Under the pieces are notes generated by a model, which was not told the origin of the DNA, made no database searches, and worked only from the letters and a program-made list of their open reading frames with translations. A program made the position numbers and the translations under genes. DNA of 64,000 nt from an uncultured Clostridia bacterium. GTDB taxonomy: Bacteria; Bacillota; Clostridia; Lachnospirales; Lachnospiraceae. Shown here piece by piece: positions 6,509-15,834 of the stretch (position 1 is its first letter; every line of letters starts with the position of its first letter). The DNA lies in NCBI GenBank assembly GCA_948472945.1, contig CAOKVX010000003.1:1-64000 (forward strand). Direction: 5' to 3'.

Positions 6509-8737
6509 GTGGCAGAGGTGTTCAGAGGGTATATAGAACATATTATATATAGGAACGAGACCAACGGATATACGGTGTTTGAGATAGCCTGCAAAGATAC
6601 GGGGGAAGATGTTGCATGTGTTGGAATATGTCCGTTTGTCAACGAGGGAGAAAAGGTTGAGGTTGAAGGAATATTTACCGAGCACAAAACCTACGGCCCG
6701 CAGTTAAAGGTCAGCCGTGTTCAAGTTGTGGAGCCGGACGACGCAGAAGCCATAGAAAAATACCTCGCATCGGGCGCAATCAAGGGTATCGGTATGGTAA
6801 TGGCAAAGAGAATTGTTGAAAAGTTTGGCGACGAAACATTTGAAATTATGGAAAATGAGCCCGAAAGGCTTGCTGAGATTAAGGGCATAAGTTTAAATAT
6901 GGCAAGAAAAATATCGGAGCAGTATGATGGAAAAAAAGAGATGAGGGAGGCAATGCTGTTTCTACAGCAGTATGGCATCTCAAATCAGCTTGCAGTTAAA
7001 ATATATAGTGAATACAAATCCGATTTGTTCAATGTAATAAGCAATAATCCATATAAACTGGCGAACGATATAAAGGGCGTAGGGTTCAGGATTGCCGATG
7101 AGATAGGCAAAAGAGTTGGAATTGACGCGAACTCACCATACAGGAAAAAATGCGCCATAAGTTATATACTCTCACAGGCGGGTTCATTTGGACATATATA
7201 CATACCGGAGGACGAGCTTGTAAGAGAAGTCGTGAACCTGCTTGGAATAGGTGAAACGGATATTAATGACGAGCTTGAGGAAATGATTTTCACAAAGGAT
7301 ATAATCAGAAAAGAGGAGCAGGGAAAATTAATATATTACAGCAGCTATATGTATTATATGGAGATGAGCGTTGCGAGGATGCTTTTAGACCTTAACTGCA
7401 GGTTTGCCGTGTCTGAAGAGGCGCTTGAAAAGAGAATAAATGACGTGGAGGGCAGATGTAATATCAGCCTTGCGGATATGCAGAGAAAAGCGGTGTGCGA
7501 GTCTATGAAAAATGGCGTCCTAATTGTCACCGGAGGACCGGGAACCGGAAAAACGACTACAGTCGACGCAATTATAAATGCATTTGAGGCTGAGGGATTG
7601 GATATTCTGCTTGCTGCTCCAACAGGGCGTGCGGCAAAGAGGATGTCTGAGACGACAGGATATCCGGCCCAGACAATCCATCGACTTCTCGAATTCAGCG
7701 GCGGTGTTGATGATGACGGTGACAGGATGAAATTTGAGAGGAATGAAAGCTATCCACTCGAAACGGACGTAGTTATAATCGACGAGGTTTCAATGGTGGA
7801 CCTGCCTCTCATAAATGCCCTCTTAAAAGCAGTAGTGGTGGGAACGCGGCTCATACTCGTCGGCGACGTCAATCAGCTTCCTTCCGTGGGTCCGGGCAAC
7901 GTACTCAAGGACATTATTGACTCGGAATGTTTTAAGGTGGTAATGCTTAACGAGGTATTCAGGCAGGCGCAGGACAGTGATATTGTCATGAATGCGCATA
8001 TGATAAATGCAGGAAGACACATACCGCTCGACAACGACAGCATGGATTTTTTTATGTTAGAGCGAAATGAACCGAATAAGATTATAAACGTCGTTCTTCA
8101 GCTAATCATTCAAAAGCTGCCAAAATATGTTGACGCCGGTATTAATGATATACAGGTTCTTAGCCCTATGAGGAAAGGGGAGCTTGGCGTTGACAATCTG
8201 AATATAGTGCTTCAGAAGTATATTAATCCGCCGTCGTCCGGTAAAGCAGAGCTTGTCTACAGAGACTTTACATTTCGTGAGAATGATAAGGTGATGCAGA
8301 TAAAAAATAATTACCAGATAGCTTGGCAGAGAAGGGGGTATCACGGTGTAGTAATAGAGGAGGGCGCCGGGGTGTTTAACGGTGATACCGGGCTGGTACG
8401 GGAAATTGATAACTCCTCCAATGAAATAACAGTTGAATTCGAGGACAACAAATATGTAGTATATCCATACTCGTCGCTAGATGAACTTGAATTGGCCTAT
8501 GCGATAACGGTCCACAAATCTCAGGGGAGCGAGTATCCGGCCGTTGTAATGCCGGTTCTTGTAGGTACTTCTCTGCTTATGCACAGAAACCTGCTCTACA
8601 CAGCAGTTACGAGGGCAAAGAAATGTGTGACGATAGTAGGTTCTAAGGAAATGATATATAATATGATAGACAATGAGAGGGAACAGCGAAGATATACTAC
8701 TTTAAGGACTAGAATAATTGAGATGAATGGTGTATAA
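6509..8737 (+). CDS. recD2: RecD2-type ATP-dependent 5'-3' DNA helicase
   Basis: About 742 residues. The N-terminus (GYIEHIIYRNETNGYTVFE) is the OB-like domain of RecD2/YrrC proteins, followed by helix-hairpin-helix repeats (GAIKGIGMVMAKRI, GVGFRIADEI). Walker A is VTGGPGTGKTTT, Walker B IIDEVSMVD, and the C-terminus has VHKSQGSEYP and YTAVTRAKK, motifs of superfamily 1B. It acts in DNA repair without RecBC. Upstream in-frame TTG and ATG codons exist, but GTG 6509 has GGAGG exactly 8 nt before it and matches the family start, so it is chosen. Confidence 0.92.
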   Translation: MAEVFRGYIEHIIYRNETNGYTVFEIACKDTGEDVACVGICPFVNEGEKVEVEGIFTEHKTYGPQLKVSRVQVVEPDDAEAIEKYLASGAIKGIGMVMAKRIVEKFGDETFEIMENEPERLAEIKGISLNMARKISEQYDGKKEMREAMLFLQQYGISNQLAVKIYSEYKSDLFNVISNNPYKLANDIKGVGFRIADEIGKRVGIDANSPYRKKCAISYILSQAGSFGHIYIPEDELVREVVNLLGIGETDINDELEEMIFTKDIIRKEEQGKLIYYSSYMYYMEMSVARMLLDLNCRFAVSEEALEKRINDVEGRCNISLADMQRKAVCESMKNGVLIVTGGPGTGKTTTVDAIINAFEAEGLDILLAAPTGRAAKRMSETTGYPAQTIHRLLEFSGGVDDDGDRMKFERNESYPLETDVVIIDEVSMVDLPLINALLKAVVVGTRLILVGDVNQLPSVGPGNVLKDIIDSECFKVVMLNEVFRQAQDSDIVMNAHMINAGRHIPLDNDSMDFFMLERNEPNKIINVVLQLIIQKLPKYVDAGINDIQVLSPMRKGELGVDNLNIVLQKYINPPSSGKAELVYRDFTFRENDKVMQIKNNYQIAWQRRGYHGVVIEEGAGVFNGDTGLVREIDNSSNEITVEFEDNKYVVYPYSSLDELELAYAITVHKSQGSEYPAVVMPVLVGTSLLMHRNLLYTAVTRAKKCVTIVGSKEMIYNMIDNEREQRRYTTLRTRIIEMNGV

Positions 8738-8773
8738 TCTATATGACTGATATGTGTGGCGGCTGCAATCCAT

Positions 8774-9520
8774 ATGAAAATTATATGGAAGGTGGTATAT
8801 ATTAGCAGTTTAATATGGGACGTTTTTTATCCGGAAAAATGTATGCTGTGCGGAAAAATACTTGAGGGACGAGAAAGCGGCGTGTGTCGCGTGTGCGTGA
8901 ACAAAATGCCGTACATTTCCGGCGACAGGTGTATTAAGTGCAGCAAGAAAACTGATGGATTGGATAATGTCTGCGTGGACTGTGCAAGTCACAGGCACAT
9001 TTACAGACAGGGGTATGCTCTGTTTGGGTACGACGGAAATATGGAGCGTATAATAGCTGATATTAAATATAAGGGAAAATGGAGAAATATTGAATGGCTT
9101 GCAAAAGAACTCGCCTATCATGCATCCCTATATATTAAGAAATGGCAGGCGCAGTTGATTGTTCCTGTTCCGCTGCATAAATCAAAGCTTAGAAAAAGAG
9201 GATTTAATCAGGCCGGACTCGTTGCCGGAATTATAGCGGATGAGTATGGTATTACTTATGACGACAGGCTCATCTTACGGCGCCGGAGGACAAAGCCGCA
9301 GAAAAAACTTGATGACAACGAGAGAAAAAATAATCTTAAAAATGCGTTTTATGTTGACAGGTTAAGATATGGCAAATATAAGCATTTGAAGACTATTATA
9401 GTTGTTGACGACATATATACGTCCGGAAGTACAGTTGATGAATGTGCCGCGGAACTTATTAGGGCCGGAGTTGAAAATGTATATTTTCTTTCATTGTGTG
9501 TCGGAAACGGTTATAGCTGA
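8774..9520 (+). CDS. comFC: ComFC-type phosphoribosyltransferase-like competence protein
   Basis: About 248 residues. The N-terminus holds a zinc-ribbon-like set of cysteine pairs (CMLCGK, CRVC, CIKCSK, CVDC), and the C-terminus carries the PRTase loop VVDDIYTSGST. ComFC supports DNA uptake and processing in competent bacteria and is widespread even where competence is unproven. ATG 8774 is the first convincing methionine; an upstream GTG at 8756 is in frame and neither has a strong ribosome site. The next gene is YvyF, the same order as in Bacillus subtilis. Confidence 0.85.
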   Translation: MKIIWKVVYISSLIWDVFYPEKCMLCGKILEGRESGVCRVCVNKMPYISGDRCIKCSKKTDGLDNVCVDCASHRHIYRQGYALFGYDGNMERIIADIKYKGKWRNIEWLAKELAYHASLYIKKWQAQLIVPVPLHKSKLRKRGFNQAGLVAGIIADEYGITYDDRLILRRRRTKPQKKLDDNERKNNLKNAFYVDRLRYGKYKHLKTIIVVDDIYTSGSTVDECAAELIRAGVENVYFLSLCVGNGYS

Positions 9521-9548
9521 TATAAAATAAAGGAAGGAAGTGCATGGA

Positions 9549-9959
9549 ATGGAAATAAAGAATTGCAGAATATGTGGGAAGATGATGCAGTACAGCGGTT
9601 TTGGGAGACCGCTGTGTCAGGCATGTAAAAAGGCTCTTGAAGAGAAATTTATGAATGCAAAACAATATCTTAAGGAGAATCCCGGAGCTACAATCAACGA
9701 GCTTTCGGAAGAAGCCGATGTCCCTATCTCGCAGATAAACCAGTGGGTCAGGGAGGAAAGGCTTGTTTTTTCCGATGATTCGCCTATAGGAATCGACTGC
9801 GAGAGATGCGGCAAGATGATAAAATCGGGAAGATTCTGTAAGGACTGCAAAAGTAATATTGTAAATGAATTGTCCAGCGGAAGAAAGGAAGGCGAGCCTT
9901 CACGTCCAAGGGGGCCTGTCCAGTCTTCCAAAGGCAAAATGAGGTTTCTTGACAGGTAG
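9549..9959 (+). CDS. yvyF: YvyF/TIGR03826-type flagellar-region regulator
   Basis: A 136-residue protein with two small zinc-finger-like cysteine sets: CRICGKMM with CQAC near the N-terminus and CERCGK with FCKDC near residue 95. Between them is a helix-turn-helix-like segment (INELSEEADVPISQINQWVREERL). The TIGR03826 family sits in late flagellar/competence operons after ComFC. ATG 9549 is preferred because AGGAAGG lies 11 nt upstream; GTG 9540 would be too close to it. A DNA- or protein-binding regulatory role is inferred. Confidence 0.85.
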   Translation: MEIKNCRICGKMMQYSGFGRPLCQACKKALEEKFMNAKQYLKENPGATINELSEEADVPISQINQWVREERLVFSDDSPIGIDCERCGKMIKSGRFCKDCKSNIVNELSSGRKEGEPSRPRGPVQSSKGKMRFLDR

Positions 9960-9977
9960 CCTTTTAAGGCTGCCTGT
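9952..9977. terminator. Bidirectional hairpin spanning two convergent stop codons
   Basis: ACAGGTAGCC pairs with GGCTGCCTGT (one G-U) around a TTTTAA loop. It overlaps both the YvyF stop at 9957-9959 and the CvfB stop at 9964-9966, leaving only 4 bp between the two genes. Neither side has a strong T-tract, so it probably acts in both directions at reduced efficiency. Confidence 0.55.
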
Positions 9978-10833
9978 TAATTCTTATGCCGTCTTCTCCA
10001 ATAATTATTAATTTATTTTTGTAGAGGCGGCCGATTGCGCGTTTGAACTCGGATTTACTCATCTGGAATTCGCGTTTTATGCTTTCAGGTGAGGATTTGT
10101 CGTGGAAAGGAAGAAAACCGTCGTGTTTTTTTAAGTGGTCCATAATGATGGAACAATCCCTGTCCATTTGAATATGGGTCTTTTCACGTATGCTTAATGT
10201 AAGCTTACCGTCAGGCTTTACTTCCTTAACCCTAGCATGAATGTGTTCGCCTATATAAACCTTTCTGAATAATTCATTTGAAGGTATGAGTGCGGAATAC
10301 TTATCGTCGACTGCTACAAACGCGCCAAACTTGTCGGATATATCATATATTGTTCCATTAACAGAATCTTCCAATCCGTAGTCTGAATCAGTGTGCAGCA
10401 TTGGGTACAGATTCATTGTTGCACAAAGTCTCTCTGATTTGTCCAGATAAAGGCTCACAAGTATCATATCGCCTTCCTGCACGCGGTATGTCTGTTCCTT
10501 GAACGGCATAAACAGGTCTTTTAACAGACCCCATGAAAGAAATGCGCCTATATCGTTGACCTGAGCAACCTTAAGGTATGCAAAGTTTCCTAAAGTCAAT
10601 GCAGGCTTAGCGGTGGTCGCAATCGGCCTGTCCTCAGAATCCTTGTATATGAATACCTCTATTAAAGCATCTATACCGGTGTTTTTAGGAACTTCCTTTG
10701 ACGGAAGGAGGATAAGCTCTTTCGGTTCGCCGCTTTCGCGCAAAGTTTCCGGAAGTGACAGGTAAACTCCCATAGGAACTTCCTTTACAACCTGTAATTT
10801 TTGTATTTCTCCAAATTTAAATATACTGCTCAT
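9964..10833 (-). CDS. cvfB: CvfB-type S1 RNA-binding protein
   Basis: A 289-residue protein with tandem S1-like beta-barrel regions (for example NGTIYDISDKFGAFVAVDD and HARVKEVKPDGKLTLSIREK) and a C-terminal winged-helix region (QMSKSEFKRAIGRLYK). CvfB/YitL proteins bind RNA and affect virulence factor and surface protein expression in staphylococci. AGGAGCAGACAC precedes the start. It is a single-gene unit running toward yvyF and diverging from the cell-wall hydrolase. Confidence 0.85.
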   Translation of the reverse strand: MSSIFKFGEIQKLQVVKEVPMGVYLSLPETLRESGEPKELILLPSKEVPKNTGIDALIEVFIYKDSEDRPIATTAKPALTLGNFAYLKVAQVNDIGAFLSWGLLKDLFMPFKEQTYRVQEGDMILVSLYLDKSERLCATMNLYPMLHTDSDYGLEDSVNGTIYDISDKFGAFVAVDDKYSALIPSNELFRKVYIGEHIHARVKEVKPDGKLTLSIREKTHIQMDRDCSIIMDHLKKHDGFLPFHDKSSPESIKREFQMSKSEFKRAIGRLYKNKLIIIGEDGIRINRQP

Positions 10834-11155
10834 GTGTCTGCTCCTTATTAATTATAAATAATTCTTAATGATATAAATAATGTTGCGATTAAATTAGACG
10901 AGTAAATTACCCATTAATGCCAGCATAATACCATAAATAGATTAACAAGTCAAAAATTCAGGCAGGATTCATATATATTATTTATTACTGAAAATTGCGG
11001 GGTAAAGAACCGGTGTGCGCACCATTAGATGCTATGATATCTATAAATGTGTACACGCGAGAAAGTTTATCAGGGTTCATGTTGTCTTAAATTCATTGAA
11101 ACCGTGTGACATGAATGTAAAAACTATAATAATTTATAAATTTTCTGATAACATG
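10834..11155. other. Gap between divergent genes, no gene seen
   Basis: AT-rich spacer. I see no ORF of interest and no recognisable riboswitch core; the NlpC/P60 context made me look for the c-di-AMP riboswitch motifs, and they are absent. A short GGTG/CACC inverted repeat lies near 11010-11023. The remainder probably holds the CvfB promoter on the minus strand. Confidence 0.6.
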
Positions 11156-11184
11156 TTGACAAGAGTTATGTAACAATATATACT
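11156..11184 (+). promoter_or_regulatory. Near-consensus promoter of the cell-wall hydrolase
   Basis: TTGACA at 11156-11161, a 17-bp spacer, then TATACT at 11179-11184. The predicted start near 11191 gives a leader of about 125 nt before the ATG at 11317. Confidence 0.8.
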
Positions 11185-11220
11185 ATCAAAGTAGAAAGAA
11201 TGATGAAGAAATTTGATAGT
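11182..11220 (+). promoter_or_regulatory. Inverted repeat over the transcription start
   Basis: ACTATCAAA at 11182-11190 and TTTGATAGT at 11212-11220 are perfect inverse copies 21 bp apart. The left half overlaps the -10 element and the right half lies in the leader, a layout that fits an operator or a short 5' hairpin. Confidence 0.5.
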
Positions 11221-11316
11221 TTGTTAATATTTTATTTGAATTTCTTTATGGATTGTACTTATATATTTTACTTATTTATTTAATATTACTTTGACGCGAA
11301 CTGGAGGTTATACATA

Positions 11317-12849
11317 ATGAAAAAAAGAACAGTTATGGGTAGCTGTCTCGCACTGGCGCTTACAATGTCATGTGCCGCATACGGTGTGAGGGCATCGTCC
11401 GTTACAGGTGAGACGGAGATGGCAGGTATATCCATGATGATACAGGAATACTATTACTCGCAGGCTGCAGTTAATGACATATCGGATCCTGAGGCCATTG
11501 TTCCGGAGGAGGATATGACAGATGAGGGTACAGTTACCGATATGGCAGGGATTACCGTGAATCCTGATTCTGCACCTGTAGATAATGGTATTACGGATGG
11601 ACAGACTGTGGCAGGTGCCGCAGATGCTCCGGCAGATAATACTGTAACTGATGTGCCGCAGCAGCCGGCAGACGCGCCGGTTTCTGATGTTCCTGCCGAC
11701 GGACAGACGCCTGTCGATACGACACAGACAGATATGACGGCAGCACAAAATCCTGCTGATGCAGGAGCGCAGCAGCCTGAGGAGGAAAAGTCACAGTTTG
11801 AAAATATAGGCATTTCAATAGCGAACCAATATGTCAATATAAGAAAGAAACCTAATGTTGAGAGTAAAATACTTGGCAAGCTGTACAGAGGAAGCGCGGC
11901 GACAATAGTTGATACCAAGGGAGACTGGGTTAAGATTAAGTCAGGAAGTGTAGAGGGCTATATTAAGTCAGAATATCTCGCTATAGGCAAAAAGGTTGAG
12001 AAACTTGTCGACAAATACGGCACTAAGCTTGCTACGGTAAGGACGACTACCCTTAAAGTAAGGGAAGAAAGAAATACTGACTGTACGGTACTTACGCTTG
12101 TGCCTGACGGTGAAGTATTTGAGGTTACTAAAGAGTACAGCGAATGGGTTAAGATAATAGTTGACGAGGAAACAAGGGGATACGTATCAAGGGAATTTGT
12201 AGAGCTGTCTGTGGAATTCAACGAGGCTATTTCAATAGAGGAAGAAGAAGCTATTGAGCGTCAGAGAAGGGAAGCCGAAGAGGCCGCTCGCGAGGCGGAG
12301 GCTGCGGCGCATGCAGCGGCAATTGCGAGACAGCAGCAGGCTGCGGCTTCAAGCAACAATAGCAGGCCGTCGTCAAGCAGCAATAGCAGGCCGTCGTCAA
12401 GCAGCAATAAATCGTCAAGTAATAATAGCAGTTCACACAATTCATCGAGTCAGAAACACACTGATACAGGAAAAGTGTCGACAGGCTCAGGAACGGGAAG
12501 TGATGCGGCGGCATACGCCCAGAAATTTATCGGAAACAAATATACATATGGAGGTACAAGTCTGACTAACGGAACCGACTGTTCTGGATTTGTACAGTCG
12601 GTATATAGCAAATATGGTATTTCACTGCCTAGGACTTCGGGCTCACAGGCCGGTTCCGGTAAGAGTGTAAGTCTTGATAATGTTGCGCCGGGAGACATAA
12701 TATATTACTCGTCCGGCGGCAGGGTTAATCATGTCGGCATATATATCGGTGGAGGAAAGATTGTACATGCAAGCAACAGGCGTACGGGAATAACAACATC
12801 TAATATGAGATACCGTACACCAAGCGGTGCAAGACGCGTTGCTGATTAA
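11317..12849 (+). CDS. Secreted SH3/NlpC-P60 peptidoglycan endopeptidase
   Basis: A 510-residue exported protein. It has a signal peptide (residues 1-26), an Ala/Asp/Pro-rich acidic spacer to about 165, two bacterial SH3 domains (about 168-225 and 235-300, with VNIRKKPN and LKVREERN), an Ala/Glu helix and Ser/Asn-rich linker, and a C-terminal NlpC/P60 domain. Catalytic Cys is in GTDCSGF, His in VNHVGIY and the third polar residue likely in VHASN. It should cut stem peptides between D-Glu and diaminopimelate during wall turnover. GGAGGTT precedes the start. A single-gene unit with its own promoter and terminator. Confidence 0.93.
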   Translation: MKKRTVMGSCLALALTMSCAAYGVRASSVTGETEMAGISMMIQEYYYSQAAVNDISDPEAIVPEEDMTDEGTVTDMAGITVNPDSAPVDNGITDGQTVAGAADAPADNTVTDVPQQPADAPVSDVPADGQTPVDTTQTDMTAAQNPADAGAQQPEEEKSQFENIGISIANQYVNIRKKPNVESKILGKLYRGSAATIVDTKGDWVKIKSGSVEGYIKSEYLAIGKKVEKLVDKYGTKLATVRTTTLKVREERNTDCTVLTLVPDGEVFEVTKEYSEWVKIIVDEETRGYVSREFVELSVEFNEAISIEEEEAIERQRREAEEAAREAEAAAHAAAIARQQQAAASSNNSRPSSSSNSRPSSSSNKSSSNNSSSHNSSSQKHTDTGKVSTGSGTGSDAAAYAQKFIGNKYTYGGTSLTNGTDCSGFVQSVYSKYGISLPRTSGSQAGSGKSVSLDNVAPGDIIYYSSGGRVNHVGIYIGGGKIVHASNRRTGITTSNMRYRTPSGARRVAD

Positions 12850-12888
12850 TTTAATATTAATTAGACAGATAGACGATATCTAATAACT

Positions 12889-12925
12889 AAAACGGATTGC
12901 TGGATTATCTTGGCAGTCCGTTTTT
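12889..12925 (+). terminator. Intrinsic terminator of the cell-wall hydrolase
   Basis: AAAACGGATTGC pairs with GCAGTCCGTTTT (one G-U) across a 12-nt loop and runs into a T5 tract, 40 bp after the stop. Confidence 0.85.
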
Positions 12926-13228
12926 ATATATATATTTAATTTAAAATATTGCGATTGTTAAACTCCTTATTTCCAAAACTTGTTTGTATAATATAGACAG
13001 TTCCAAAAAATTCAGTTGCAGCGGGTATGTCATATGAGGCGGAAAATGAGAACAATACGTTTGTCAATACCAATATATTTGACAGAGACAAATATTTTAC
13101 TGCGCTGGTTATGAGGGAAGGCTTATGTGTGCCGTAAATGGTGGTGGGAGAAAAGAAATAAAATTTCCGCCAATAGATTCAGGTAGAATTGGTTTTTCCA
13201 ACTTTTCTTTGATGTTTTATCCTTGATT
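12926..13228. other. Spacer before the first GH43 gene
   Basis: No gene-length ORF. The only coding-like stretch is the 36-codon remnant listed at 13027-13137. The rest is AT-rich. Confidence 0.5.
13027..13137 (+). pseudogene. Possible gene remnant (C-terminal fragment)
   Basis: A 36-codon open stretch reads MSYEAENENNTFVNTN then FDRDKYFTALVMREGLCVP and a stop. Its codon use and mixed hydrophobic/charged pattern look more protein-like than the surrounding AT-rich spacer, and the frame stays open upstream of the ATG for several codons. It has no ribosome site. I do not recognise the family; chance is a real alternative. Confidence 0.2.
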
Positions 13229-13256
13229 TAGACGTCCCTATATGCTATCCTATAAT
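13229..13256 (+). promoter_or_regulatory. Candidate promoter of the first GH43 gene
   Basis: TAGACG at 13229-13234, 16-bp spacer, TATAAT at 13251-13256, 54 bp before the start codon. The -10 is perfect and the -35 is partial. Confidence 0.5.
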
Positions 13257-13309
13257 AGTACATAATGATCTTTCAGTGTTGGGGATTATACAATTAAGGA
13301 GGAAGGAAA

Positions 13310-15718
13310 ATGAAGAAAAAATTAAGGACTGTAGGTGCGGCGGCGCTTGTGCTTGCAATGACCGCGTCTATACTGCCGGGCAGCACCGGTAAAGCATATA
13401 CGCCGGGGAATTATTCATATTTTGATGGATATACTTTGGGATGGAAAAGTGGAATAGTTGCTTATGAAGGAGGCTCATCTTCCAGTAAGACGCTTCAGGC
13501 GGTGGGAGCAACTATTTATGATACTGTAGATAATAAGGACATATTTAAACCTGAAAATGGCGCTCAGGCATGGGATGCTGATCAGCTTGTGCTGACTCAG
13601 CCGATTAAGTATACAACTAGTGACGGAGTTGCACACGATGTTGACAGTATGATTACAAATTTTGATTTTATTGCTGACCCTACGGCGATTGATAATTCAG
13701 ATGTTGACGGGAAATTATACGTATACGGAACAACAGAGGGTATACATTATTCTACAGGGAATGCTGCAGAAGATACTATTGACGGAAAGCTTGTTCCGGA
13801 GGGACAACTTAAGGGTAACCAGTATAAAAACCATTCCTTGACGATACTATCAACGTCAGATATGGTTAACTGGACTGACGAGGGATTTATGGACAGCCAT
13901 AATCTCACCAATGAGCCGTCTTATTCTGATAACATGGTAAAAAGTGGATTTACAGGGGCTCAGTCATGGGCTCCATCAGGTCTTAAAGTTGACGGAGACG
14001 GAGACGGAGAAGATGAGTATTATATTTTCTATACTAACGGAGGAGCTACCGGATATGTAATGGGTGATTCCCCTGTAGGTCCGTGGGAAGATCCTCTTGG
14101 CAAAGCTTTGTTTGACCACAGTACCCCGAACTGCAGCGACTGTAATACCTGCTTTGACCCGGCGGTTCTCGTAGATGACAAAGGAAAGGCTTATGTGTAT
14201 TTTGGAGGACTCAGCGTTACTTCCGGAAGGGCATGTGAGATTGAGTTTGAGGAGGGAACGGGACATGTTTACAGAGTAGGGGACCCTGTTAAGCTTCCTA
14301 CATACTATATGTTTGAAGATAATGAGATTAATCAGTTTAACGGATTGTATTATTATTCATACTGCAGTAACTTTGACGGAAGCCAGAAGCTTACAAAAAC
14401 CGCCAGTATTTGTGTGTATGTATCGTCGGACCCTCTTAATGTATCGTTTGACCCGTTGACGAGGCCTACAGGGGAGGAAAAGACGGCGTTTACAGATGAA
14501 AACGGAGTATACCGTCATTTCCTTGGAACTGTCCTCGACAATCCAAGTACGATTTATGGACAGCCATATAACAACCATCATCATATGCAGTCGTTTAAGG
14601 ACCACGCATATATTTTCTATCATTCGACGGTTCTAAATAATACATTATATAGAACAAGCAAGCAATACCGTAACCTTCATGTAGATGAGATTGAGATTAA
14701 TAAGGATACGGACGAGATTTCATGTGAGCCGTCATATGAGGGGGCAAAGCAGATAGAGGCTTTCAATCCTTATGTTGACTTCAAGGGCAATGTAAAAGAT
14801 ATTAATGCAACGACTACGTCTTTCAGTGCGGGAGTATGTTCAAGAAGGTCGGATTCAAGGGTTGAGGATGGTCTTTCACCTATGGTTCTTGACGAGATTG
14901 ATACAGGAGACTGGACTAAGATTCAGGGTGTTAACTTTGGTTCACACGGAGCTAACAAGTTTGAGGTAACTTATGCTTCGGAGACAGATCAGGCTGCTAT
15001 TGAGCTGTATGTTGACGACCCAACGAAAGCTTCTAATCTTGTTGCAACCGTTCCGGTAAAGAGCACCGGAAGTCAGGATGAATTCACAACTACATCGGTT
15101 GATATTGCAAACAAGATTACAGGTGAGCATGATATCTACTTTGTATTCAGAGGAACAGATTATGATGTGGCAACATGGAAATTCTCAGATGGTGTGACAG
15201 GTGTTTCAACTCCTTCAGAACCTACGCCTGTGCCGCCGGTTACTACTCCGTCAGCGCCTACACAGGCTCAGCCGACTGTATCGGCAGCACCTTCGGTGGA
15301 CTATAATAAGACATACAAGGTAGGAAAACTTAACTATAAGATAGCAGCGAACGGCACGGCAACAGTTAATGGACTTGCTAAAAAGACTGATAAATCAGCT
15401 AAAATTCCGGCAGCAGTAAATGTAGAAGGAAAATCATATAAGGTAACATCCATTGCAGCTAATGCATTCAAGAACTGCAAGAAGCTTTCATCAGTTACCG
15501 TCGGTGCCAACGTGAATAAGATTGGCTCCAAGGCATTTTACAATTGTAAAGCCCTCAAGAAGATTACAGTTAAATCTTCTGTAATTAAGTCTGTTGGCAA
15601 CAAAGCCCTTAAAGGAACGGCTTCAAAGCTTACTATAAAGGTTCCTAAGAAAAAGGCTGCGGCATACAAGAAGACATTTAAAGGCAAGGGACAGAGCAAA
15701 AAAGCAAGAATAAAATAA
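13310..15718 (+). CDS. Secreted GH43 glycosidase with CBM6-like and Lys-rich repeat domains
   Basis: An 802-residue exported enzyme, probably an arabinofuranosidase or xylosidase. Signal peptide 1-29, then a GH43 five-blade propeller with the three expected carboxylates: D123 (FIADPTAI), D283 (CFDPAV) and E336 (FEDNEINQFNG). A Ca-like DGDGDGE segment is at about 228-234. A CBM6-like beta domain spans about 500-625 (GDWTKIQGVNF), followed by a Pro/Thr linker and a Lys-rich BspA/LRR_5-type domain to the end (AFKNCKKLSSV). No LPXTG or membrane anchor is present; the basic tail may hold the enzyme on the wall. A paralogue lies at 18048-20423. Exact substrate is not readable. Confidence 0.88.
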   Translation: MKKKLRTVGAAALVLAMTASILPGSTGKAYTPGNYSYFDGYTLGWKSGIVAYEGGSSSSKTLQAVGATIYDTVDNKDIFKPENGAQAWDADQLVLTQPIKYTTSDGVAHDVDSMITNFDFIADPTAIDNSDVDGKLYVYGTTEGIHYSTGNAAEDTIDGKLVPEGQLKGNQYKNHSLTILSTSDMVNWTDEGFMDSHNLTNEPSYSDNMVKSGFTGAQSWAPSGLKVDGDGDGEDEYYIFYTNGGATGYVMGDSPVGPWEDPLGKALFDHSTPNCSDCNTCFDPAVLVDDKGKAYVYFGGLSVTSGRACEIEFEEGTGHVYRVGDPVKLPTYYMFEDNEINQFNGLYYYSYCSNFDGSQKLTKTASICVYVSSDPLNVSFDPLTRPTGEEKTAFTDENGVYRHFLGTVLDNPSTIYGQPYNNHHHMQSFKDHAYIFYHSTVLNNTLYRTSKQYRNLHVDEIEINKDTDEISCEPSYEGAKQIEAFNPYVDFKGNVKDINATTTSFSAGVCSRRSDSRVEDGLSPMVLDEIDTGDWTKIQGVNFGSHGANKFEVTYASETDQAAIELYVDDPTKASNLVATVPVKSTGSQDEFTTTSVDIANKITGEHDIYFVFRGTDYDVATWKFSDGVTGVSTPSEPTPVPPVTTPSAPTQAQPTVSAAPSVDYNKTYKVGKLNYKIAANGTATVNGLAKKTDKSAKIPAAVNVEGKSYKVTSIAANAFKNCKKLSSVTVGANVNKIGSKAFYNCKALKKITVKSSVIKSVGNKALKGTASKLTIKVPKKKAAAYKKTFKGKGQSKKARIK

Positions 15719-15742
15719 TACTAACTTATAATAATGTTTACA

Positions 15743-15791
15743 CACATAGCAGTTCTTGGGGTATGATAATCAGCCGCAGAACTGCTATGTG
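15743..15791 (+). terminator. Strong hairpin after the first GH43 gene
   Basis: A perfect 14-bp stem, CACATAGCAGTTCT with AGAACTGCTATGTG, around a 21-nt loop. There is no T-tract on the plus strand, so it may protect the transcript 3' end as much as terminate. Confidence 0.6.
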
Positions 15792-15834
15792 CGTTAAGAA
15801 ACCATATTTATAATTAATTTTGGGGAGGGATTAA

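Noticed and set aside
11191-11316. c-di-AMP (ydaO-type) riboswitch before the NlpC/P60 gene
   Set aside because: The context is typical for it, but the conserved core sequences are not found in the leader or the upstream gap.
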